11,815 nucleotides of DNA from an uncultured Gammaproteobacteria bacterium (GTDB lineage: Bacteria; Pseudomonadota; Gammaproteobacteria; PS1; Pseudothioglobaceae), in contig CAKMYR010000034.1 in NCBI GenBank assembly GCA_929200175.1, positions 1 through 11,815 of the forward strand, read 5' to 3'. The position numbers and the translations under genes were made by a program. How positions within the stretch are numbered: position 1 is the stretch's first letter; every line of letters starts with the position of its first letter. Shown here in pieces: positions 6,586 to 11,815 of the stretch. The notes beneath the pieces were generated by a model. The model had not been told where the DNA came from. It saw nothing but the letters and a program-made list of their open reading frames with translations, and did not search any database.

Positions 6586-7950
6586 TTAAAAATTAATTGC
6601 CATTTTAAGCCTTTGTAATGTTCGTTTTTTTCCTACTAATTCGGCAGTGATATCAATATTTCCAGCATTTCCAGAACCACTTAAAGCTAAACGAAAAGGC
6701 TGACCAACCTTGCCAAATCCAATATCAAGCTCGCTACAAACATCTTGAATAATAATTTTTATATTGTCAGCTTCCCAAATATTTAATTTTTCTAGTTTAG
6801 ATAATAATAATTGCAGCATTTTTTTGTCTTTAAAATGTTTGTTTGCAAGGTTTTCTTCAAACTTGTCAAAATCCTGGTAAAACATTTTGCTTTGCTCTGC
6901 CATTTCTACTAAAGTTTTGCTTCTTTGTTGCAAATGTTGAATAACTTTATTTATATCTGGACCATCATTGATAATAATATTTTTTTGTTGTAAATGCCAT
7001 GCTAAATGCTTGTTTATGTTTTTAATGCTAGAGTTTTTAATATGCTCTTGATTTATCCATAAAAGTTTAGTTGAATCAAAAATTGCTGGAGATTTATTAA
7101 TATTTTTTAAAGTGAATAATTCAATTAACTCATTAATTGAAAATAATTCTTTATCTCCATAAGACCATCCTAATCTAGCTAAATAATTCAATAAAGCTTC
7201 AGGTAAAAAGCCTTGTTGTTTATAATTCATTATTCCAACAACTGCATGGCGTTTAGATAATCTTTTGCCGTCACTTCCAAGAATCATCGGCAAATGTGCA
7301 AATTTTGGTAAATCCCAATTAAGTGCTTTGTATAAATTAATCTGTCTTGGAGTATTGTTAATATGGTCATCTCCGCGGATAACATAGTCAATTCCCATAT
7401 CATGATCGTCTATTACTACAGTTAAATTATAAGTTGGAGTAGAGTCATAACGAGCAATAATTAAATCATCTAATTCTTTATTGTTAATTATAATTTCTCC
7501 TTTTATTTCATCATTAAAAACAACTAAGCCTTGAGTTGGATTTTTAAAGCGAACAACGCCAGTTGTTAAATTTTTATTTTTACAATGACCATCATATTTT
7601 GCTTTATCTCCTTTTTTAAGGGCATCTTCACGCAGTTTTTGTAAACGCTCTTTACTGCATTGGCAATAATAAGCTTTATCATTATTTAGTAATTGTTTGA
7701 TAATTTCTTTATACCTATCAAAATTATTAGTTTGATAAAATGGTCCTTCTTCATATTCAAGCCCAAGCCAGTCCATAGATTCTAAAATATTATTTATAGA
7801 TGATTTAGTTGAACGCTCAATATCGGTATCTTCAATTCTTAATACAAATTTTCCTTGATGTTTTTTAGCCCAAGCCCAAGCAAATAAAGCTGTTCTAATG
7901 CTGCCAATGTGCAAATCTCCAGTTGGTGATGGAGCAAATCTTGATTTCAT
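6586..7950 (-). CDS. gltX: Glutamyl-tRNA synthetase
   Basis: GluRS charges tRNA-Glu for translation; where haem is made by the C5 pathway, Glu-tRNA is also the first haem precursor. The 454 residues show the class I signatures HIGS (14-17, in PTGDLHIGSIRTA) and the KMSKS-equivalent KRLSKRH (229-235). DDLIIARYDSTPTYN and RGDDHINNTPRQ are typical of bacterial GluRS, and the helical anticodon-binding half ends in DIGFGKVGQPFR followed by ALSGSGNAG. In the zinc-binding insert, Cys96, Cys98 and Cys123 match E. coli Cys98, Cys100 and Cys125, but the fourth position (E. coli His127) is Asn125. The full-length anticodon domain argues against the short YadB/GluQ paralogue. It is the first gene of the minus-strand run, with the divergent 108-nt region upstream and no visible Shine-Dalgarno; xerC follows after 16 nt. 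Confidence 0.97.
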   Translation of the reverse strand: MKSRFAPSPTGDLHIGSIRTALFAWAWAKKHQGKFVLRIEDTDIERSTKSSINNILESMDWLGLEYEEGPFYQTNNFDRYKEIIKQLLNNDKAYYCQCSKERLQKLREDALKKGDKAKYDGHCKNKNLTTGVVRFKNPTQGLVVFNDEIKGEIIINNKELDDLIIARYDSTPTYNLTVVIDDHDMGIDYVIRGDDHINNTPRQINLYKALNWDLPKFAHLPMILGSDGKRLSKRHAVVGIMNYKQQGFLPEALLNYLARLGWSYGDKELFSINELIELFTLKNINKSPAIFDSTKLLWINQEHIKNSSIKNINKHLAWHLQQKNIIINDGPDINKVIQHLQQRSKTLVEMAEQSKMFYQDFDKFEENLANKHFKDKKMLQLLLSKLEKLNIWEADNIKIIIQDVCSELDIGFGKVGQPFRLALSGSGNAGNIDITAELVGKKRTLQRLKMAINF

Positions 7951-8058
7951 AATTACAATTTTACTTAAATACTGTTACAAATTTATAATACTTAATATTT
8001 TTTAAAATTATTTTAATTAAAACCAGTAAAATTAATAGGTATTTAAATCTAATAAGTT
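7951..8058. promoter_or_regulatory. Divergent intergenic region between gltX and the Mth938-like gene
   Basis: This 108-nt, very AT-rich gap separates the minus-strand gltX operon from the plus-strand rodA operon, so it should hold promoters in both directions. One plausible plus-strand promoter is listed separately. For gltX, -10-like TATTAT/TATAAA sequences lie on the minus strand around 7983-7990 but no good -35 is evident. No Shine-Dalgarno is seen ahead of either start codon. No small gene, tRNA or clear hairpin is visible. Confidence 0.6.
7960..7989 (+). promoter_or_regulatory. Candidate sigma-70-type promoter for the rodA operon
   Basis: TTTACT (7960-7965, four of six to TTGACA) is separated by 18 nt from a perfect TATAAT (7984-7989). 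Transcription would begin near 7996, leaving an untranslated leader of about 60 nt before the ATG at 8059. TATAAT-like hexamers are common by chance in DNA this AT-rich, so the call rests mainly on the position in a divergent gap and the acceptable spacing. Confidence 0.35.
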
Positions 8059-8436
8059 ATGCAAAACTCAAGACTACAATTTAATCAACAAGAAAATAGT
8101 AAAAATAGCATAATTTATTTAGATAAAAATAAAGTTAAATTACAACAAAAAATTTTAACAACGCCAGTCTTTATATCTTCTAATTATTGCAAAGAAATTG
8201 AAATTGATAGTTTAGATAAATTAAATAAAGAATTTATTTTTCCTTTAGCTAATCATGACAATATTGATTTGTTGATAGTTGGCACAGGAGATAAAACTAA
8301 ATTTTTAAACCCAAAACAACTATTAAAAATCAAAAAAATTGGAATTAATATAGAAAGCATGAATAATAAATCTGCTTGTTATAGTTTTAATTTATTATTA
8401 TCAGATAGTAGATTGGTTGGATTATTATTATTATGA
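8059..8436 (+). CDS. Mth938-like domain protein (DUF498 / NDUFAF3-AAMDC fold family)
   Basis: The 125-residue protein matches the bacterial Mth938-like family (Xcc1710 type). The diagnostic part is LLIVGTGDKTKFLNP (71-85) followed by GINIESMNNKSACYSFNLL (95-113), where many relatives have a pattern like LGTG...F..P...GIGVEVMDTxAACRTYN, and a hydrophobic end. There is no signal peptide or membrane segment, so it should be cytoplasmic. The family's biochemical role in bacteria is not established; the mitochondrial relative NDUFAF3 is a complex I assembly factor, which should not be transferred directly. The gene ends in four TTA leucine codons and its TGA overlaps the rodA ATG by 4 nt, so the two are translationally coupled. 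The start is the first ATG after the divergent gap. The family call is from remembered motifs. Confidence 0.75.
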   Translation: MQNSRLQFNQQENSKNSIIYLDKNKVKLQQKILTTPVFISSNYCKEIEIDSLDKLNKEFIFPLANHDNIDLLIVGTGDKTKFLNPKQLLKIKKIGINIESMNNKSACYSFNLLLSDSRLVGLLLL

Positions 8437-9569
8437 TTGATAATTTAAGTAATAAAATTGGTAATTATTGGTATTATTTTAAAATAGATATTAAATTATT
8501 TTTATTATTAATAACTTTAGGAAGTTTCGGTTTATTTATACTTTATAGTAACTCTGGCAATTCCACACTTATATTTTATAAGCAATTAATTCATTTTTTA
8601 ATAGCGATTGTCGTTATGCTAATTATTGCACAAATACCTCCTTATAAATTAAAAAGATACGCTCTTTATTTAATGTTATTTGGGATTTTATTATTAATGT
8701 TAGTATTATTTTTTGGTTATAGTAGCGGAGGTGCTAAACGTTGGTTAAATTTAGGTTTTATACGTTTTCAGCCTTCAGAATTAATGAAAATAATAACACC
8801 AATTGCGATATCTTCAATACTTAGCGAAAAAACTCTTCCGCCAAGAATATTGCCTATATTAATATCAATTGTTTCAATTTTTATTATAGTTTTTTTAATA
8901 GCTATTCAGCCTGACTTAGGTACATCTATATTAATTAGTGCAAGCGGAATATTTGTATTGTTTTTTTCTGGTGCTAAAATTCAAATAGTTAGAAATAATT
9001 GGCTTAATTTCGGAATTATAATATCTTTAATGAGCTCTTGTGCTTATATTGTTTGGAATTATTTATTAATTGGTTATCAAAAAAAACGTATTTTAACTCT
9101 TATAAATCCAAACGCAGACCCACTTGGCGCTAGCTATCATATTTTACAATCTAAAATTGCAATTGGCTCTGGTGGCTTATTAGGCAAAGGCATTGAGCAA
9201 GGCTCTCAATCTAGACTTAATTTTTTACCAGAACATACTACTGATTTTATTTTTGCAGTTATTGCTGAAGAATTAGGGTTTTTAGGAGTACTTTTTCTAT
9301 TGTTTTTTTATTTTTTAATATTATATCGATGTTTTAGTATTTTTAATCAATCAGAAGACACTTTTTCTAAATTATTAGGCGCTAGTTTGACTTTTATTTT
9401 CTTTACTTATATTGTTGTTAATATTGGTATGGTTACTGGATTATTGCCTGTAGTTGGAATACCTTTGCCGCTTATTAGTTATGGTGGCTCTTCATTACTT
9501 ACTCTTATGTCTGGTTTTGGTATTTTGATGTCAATTAAAAATCATACAAATAATTTATATAAACATTAA
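8433..9569 (+). CDS. rodA: Rod-shape SEDS peptidoglycan polymerase RodA
   Basis: RodA polymerises lipid II into glycan strands for side-wall elongation, working with PBP2 in the inner membrane. The 378 residues (E. coli 370) form about ten hydrophobic segments. Family motifs are GGAKRWLNLG and RFQPSELMK (99-119), QPDLGTS (159-165), LPEHTTDFIFAVIAEELG (265-282), with Asp271 aligning with the essential SEDS aspartate, and PLPLISYGGSS near the C-terminus. It is RodA rather than FtsW because the FtsW gene is upstream of murG at the window start and because mltB and dacA follow, as in elongation-type cell-wall clusters. The ATG is inside the end of the Mth938-like gene. The PBP2 gene (mrdA), commonly next to rodA, is absent from this window. 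Confidence 0.94.
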   Translation: MIDNLSNKIGNYWYYFKIDIKLFLLLITLGSFGLFILYSNSGNSTLIFYKQLIHFLIAIVVMLIIAQIPPYKLKRYALYLMLFGILLLMLVLFFGYSSGGAKRWLNLGFIRFQPSELMKIITPIAISSILSEKTLPPRILPILISIVSIFIIVFLIAIQPDLGTSILISASGIFVLFFSGAKIQIVRNNWLNFGIIISLMSSCAYIVWNYLLIGYQKKRILTLINPNADPLGASYHILQSKIAIGSGGLLGKGIEQGSQSRLNFLPEHTTDFIFAVIAEELGFLGVLFLLFFYFLILYRCFSIFNQSEDTFSKLLGASLTFIFFTYIVVNIGMVTGLLPVVGIPLPLISYGGSSLLTLMSGFGILMSIKNHTNNLYKH

Positions 9570-9576
9570 TCATTAA

Positions 9577-10581
9577 ATGAATATGCTAAAACTACTATAC
9601 TTACTTTTTATTTTATTATTTTCCACTTCAATATTAGCTAACAAAATACCAGCTACAGAGTCTAAAGCAACATTAGATTTTATCGATAAGATGGTAAAAA
9701 AGCATAATTTCGATAGAGATAAATTAATGTCAATTTTTTCTAAAATAAATTTAACTATCGTAAGCAAAAAAAATAAAGGCAAAAAAACTAAAAAATCAAA
9801 ATCAATATCTTGGAAAACTTATAGATCTTTATTTATTACCGATAAACGTATTAAAAATGGAGTTAAATTTTGGCATAATAATGCTAATGTATTAAAATAT
9901 GCTGAAAAAGAATACAATATACCAATTCCAATTATTGTAGCAATTCTTGGAGTAGAAACTGATTACGGAGATAAAAAAGGCGACCACCCTACTTTACAAA
10001 CATTATCTAAATTTGCCTTTGGTAATTATCGTCGAAGAAATTTTTATAAAAAAGAATTAGAAGAATTTTTACTTATGAGTCGTGAGAATAATATACCGCC
10101 ATTAAGCGTCAAAGGCTCACATGCTGGAGCTATGGGCTATCCTCAATTTATTTCTAGTTCATATCGTTATTATGCAGTTGATTTGAATATGGATAATAAA
10201 ATCGATTTATTTTCAAATCCAGTTGATGCCATCGGCTCGATTGCTAACTATTTAGACAAACATAATTGGCTTGATAACGGCAAAATAGCAGAACCTATTT
10301 CGCTTACAATTGAGCAGTTAAAATATGCTAAAAAATCTACCAATAAACCTAAAAAGCCAGCTAAATATTGGCGCAATAAAGGATTTAATATTAATAAAAA
10401 TATTGAAGATAAAACTAAACTTTCATTTATTAAACTAAATAATAGAAATACTTATGAAACTTGGTTAAGTTTTTGGAATTTTTATGTACTAACTCGTTAT
10501 AATCACGATAATAGATATGCTATGGTAGTTTATCAATTATCAGAAAAGATAAAACAACAATTTATTAATAAAACTAAATAA
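9577..10581 (+). CDS. mltB: Lytic murein transglycosylase MltB family
   Basis: MltB-type enzymes cleave the MurNAc-GlcNAc bond to leave 1,6-anhydroMurNAc ends. The 334 residues (E. coli 361) begin with a signal peptide of about 21 residues (hydrophobic 4-20, likely cut near ILA-NK). The catalytic Glu is Glu127 in ILGVETDYG, matching Glu162 of E. coli. KGSHAGAMGYPQFISSSY and the DPVDAIGS-equivalent NPVDAIGSIANYLDKHNW are also conserved. Unlike E. coli MltB there is no lipobox cysteine, so the product looks like a soluble periplasmic form, not a lipoprotein. Residues 63-76 are a Lys-rich stretch. The gene begins 7 nt after the rodA stop and ends 2 nt before dacA. ATG codons 1 and 3 are both possible starts; the first is used. 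Confidence 0.93.
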   Translation: MNMLKLLYLLFILLFSTSILANKIPATESKATLDFIDKMVKKHNFDRDKLMSIFSKINLTIVSKKNKGKKTKKSKSISWKTYRSLFITDKRIKNGVKFWHNNANVLKYAEKEYNIPIPIIVAILGVETDYGDKKGDHPTLQTLSKFAFGNYRRRNFYKKELEEFLLMSRENNIPPLSVKGSHAGAMGYPQFISSSYRYYAVDLNMDNKIDLFSNPVDAIGSIANYLDKHNWLDNGKIAEPISLTIEQLKYAKKSTNKPKKPAKYWRNKGFNINKNIEDKTKLSFIKLNNRNTYETWLSFWNFYVLTRYNHDNRYAMVVYQLSEKIKQQFINKTK

Positions 10582-10583
10582 TT

Positions 10584-11726
10584 ATGCTATTAAATAATTT
10601 TTTTACAAAGACATTAACTCTTTTTTTTATTGCTAGTATTTACATTACCAATGTTAATTCTGCAATTTTTATTACCCCTAAACAGCCTGTAATTAACGCA
10701 AATTCATATGTTTTAATGGATTATAATTCTGGCAAAGTTATCGCAGGAAATAATGAAAATAAAATACATTCTCCAGCTAGCTTAGCCAAACTTATGACAG
10801 CTTATGTTGTTTTTCAAATGATAAAAGATGGCAGAATTAGTTTAGAAGATGAGGTCAAAATTAGTGAAAAAGCATGGAAAACACGAGGCTCAAAAAGCTT
10901 TGTAGAAGTTGGAAAGACAGTCAAGCTAGAAACTTTATTAAAAGGCGTGATTATTCAATCTGGCAATGATGCTTCAGTTGCTTTGGCAGAGCATATTGCT
11001 GGAACTGAAGGTACATTTGTTGCTTATATGAATGAATATGCATTAAAACTAAACATGACAAATACCAAATTTGAAAATTCATCAGGTCTTGACTATAACA
11101 ATCAATATACTACAGCTGCTGATATGGCAAAATTAGCGTTAGCAACAATTAAAGAATTTCCTGAATTTTATAAATGGTATAGCATAAAAGAATTTACTTA
11201 CCAAAATATTAAACAGCCTAATAGAAATAAATTATTATGGAGAGATAAAACTATAGATGGTTTAAAAACTGGCTTTACTAAAAAAGCAAGATATAATTTA
11301 GTAGTAAGTGCTAATCGTTTAGATATGCGTTTAATTTCAGTAATTTTAGGTGCTCCTGATGCTAATTCTCGTTTTTTACAAGCTCAAAAGATTTTAGATT
11401 ATGGTTTTCGTTTTTTTGAAACTATTAAAATTAAAGACTTCAATAAAGAAGTTCCAATTATTAAAGCCAAAAAAGATACAGTAAAAATAGGAGTTTTAAA
11501 TTCTGATTATATAACTATTCCTAGAGGACAATTTAAACTTTCCGAGCAATCAATAATATTAAACTCAGATCTTACAGCTCCTATTAAAAAAGGAGATGAA
11601 ATTGGTAATTTAATTATTAAATTTGAAGGAAAAATATTAGAAAAATTACCATTAGTAGCTATTGAGGATGTGGAACAAGCTGGGCTTTTATCACGCCTGA
11701 TCTATGATATTAAAAAGTTATTTTGA
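10584..11726 (+). CDS. dacA: D-alanyl-D-alanine carboxypeptidase (PBP5/6 type)
   Basis: DacA removes the terminal D-Ala from pentapeptide side chains in the periplasm and so limits cross-linking. The 380 residues carry a signal peptide (about 1-27, likely cleavage after NSA) and the three active-site motifs of class C low-molecular-mass PBPs: SLAK (66-69, nucleophile Ser66), SGN (126-128) and KTG (228-230). A beta-rich C-terminal domain follows (roughly 275-360), and the last 20 or so residues (GLLSRLIYDIKKLF) look like the amphipathic helix that anchors PBP5 to the membrane surface. The ATG is 2 nt after the mltB stop, and the stop overlaps the next start as TGATG-type coupling (TGA 11724-11726, ATG 11726-11728). 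RlpA, which in several gammaproteobacteria lies beside dacA, is not present between mltB and dacA. Confidence 0.97.
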   Translation: MLLNNFFTKTLTLFFIASIYITNVNSAIFITPKQPVINANSYVLMDYNSGKVIAGNNENKIHSPASLAKLMTAYVVFQMIKDGRISLEDEVKISEKAWKTRGSKSFVEVGKTVKLETLLKGVIIQSGNDASVALAEHIAGTEGTFVAYMNEYALKLNMTNTKFENSSGLDYNNQYTTAADMAKLALATIKEFPEFYKWYSIKEFTYQNIKQPNRNKLLWRDKTIDGLKTGFTKKARYNLVVSANRLDMRLISVILGAPDANSRFLQAQKILDYGFRFFETIKIKDFNKEVPIIKAKKDTVKIGVLNSDYITIPRGQFKLSEQSIILNSDLTAPIKKGDEIGNLIIKFEGKILEKLPLVAIEDVEQAGLLSRLIYDIKKLF

Positions 11727-11815
11727 TGGTTTTTTTAAACGGTCTTTTCATTGAAAAAAATAAAGCTTGTATTTCTGTTATGGATAGAGGTTTTTTATTT
11801 GGCGATGCTGTGTAT
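11726..11815 (+). CDS. PLP class IV aminotransferase, probably D-amino acid (D-alanine) transaminase, 5' end only
   Basis: The frame opens at the ATG that shares its A with the dacA stop and runs to the window edge (30 codons). The visible residues begin MVFLNGLFIEK and include the fold-type IV signature MDRGFLFGDAVY (19-30). That motif occurs in D-amino acid transaminase, branched-chain aminotransferase (IlvE) and aminodeoxychorismate lyase (PabC). I favour D-alanine transaminase because the gene is coupled directly to dacA, and a D-amino acid transaminase gene follows dacA in a number of gammaproteobacteria; such an enzyme would interconvert D-Ala and D-Glu with their 2-oxoacids. The catalytic Lys lies beyond the window, so the specificity cannot be settled here. 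Confidence 0.75.
   Translation, partial: MVFLNGLFIEKNKACISVMDRGFLFGDAVY

Noticed and set aside
9573..9782. 69-codon open frame on the minus strand
   Set aside because: Antisense to the 5' end of mltB; its hydrophobic look comes from the complement of AT-rich codons.
1..11815. A novel defence, secretion or biosynthetic system
   Set aside because: Every gene is assigned to a known housekeeping family and no cluster of unrecognised genes is present; only the Mth938-like gene has an unclear role.

Overview
The window is dense bacterial chromosome with 13 protein-coding genes, two of them cut by the window edges. It has very little intergenic DNA and a strongly AT-biased base composition (roughly 28% GC where I counted, with A/T-ending codons throughout). 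Nearly every product reads as a housekeeping protein with close gammaproteobacterial relatives: BioB, HemF, XerC and GlnA can be aligned from memory to the E. coli proteins almost without gaps. I therefore infer an AT-rich gammaproteobacterium, perhaps a streamlined or host-associated one (a sulfur-oxidising symbiont or SUP05-like lineage is a guess, not shown by the sequence). I see no phage genes, transposases, CRISPR arrays, tRNAs or rRNAs.

Layout: (1) Bases 1-1590, plus strand: the 3' part of ftsW followed 1 nt later by murG, i.e. a piece of the division and cell-wall (dcw) cluster. It ends at murG instead of continuing to murC. (2) Bases 1620-7950, minus strand, a seven-gene run transcribed gltX > xerC > tsaC > hemF > tusA > glnA > bioB. 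xerC/tsaC and tsaC/hemF overlap by 4 nt (ATGA), hemF/tusA overlap by up to 19 nt, and glnA and bioB are 14 nt apart. The only sizeable internal gap (67 nt) precedes glnA, the one gene here with a textbook Shine-Dalgarno. (3) Bases 7951-8058: a 108-nt divergent promoter region. (4) Bases 8059-11815, plus strand: an Mth938-like small protein gene overlapping rodA, then mltB, dacA and the first 30 codons of a PLP class IV aminotransferase, probably D-alanine aminotransferase.

Functionally the two plus-strand blocks make and remodel peptidoglycan. FtsW and RodA are the SEDS glycan polymerases for division and elongation, MurG makes lipid II, MltB cuts glycan strands, DacA trims pentapeptides, and the aminotransferase would interconvert D-amino acids. 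The minus-strand block mixes tRNA biology (GluRS, TsaC for t6A37, TusA for sulfur transfer), haem synthesis (HemF), chromosome dimer resolution (XerC), nitrogen assimilation (GlnA) and biotin synthesis (BioB).

I do not see a clear undescribed system. The points most worth a second look are an in-frame six-copy hexanucleotide repeat in murG encoding a Lys-Thr linker, the Mth938-like gene coupled to rodA where PBP2 is often found, the loss of one expected zinc ligand in GluRS, and the almost complete absence of Shine-Dalgarno sequences except at glnA.
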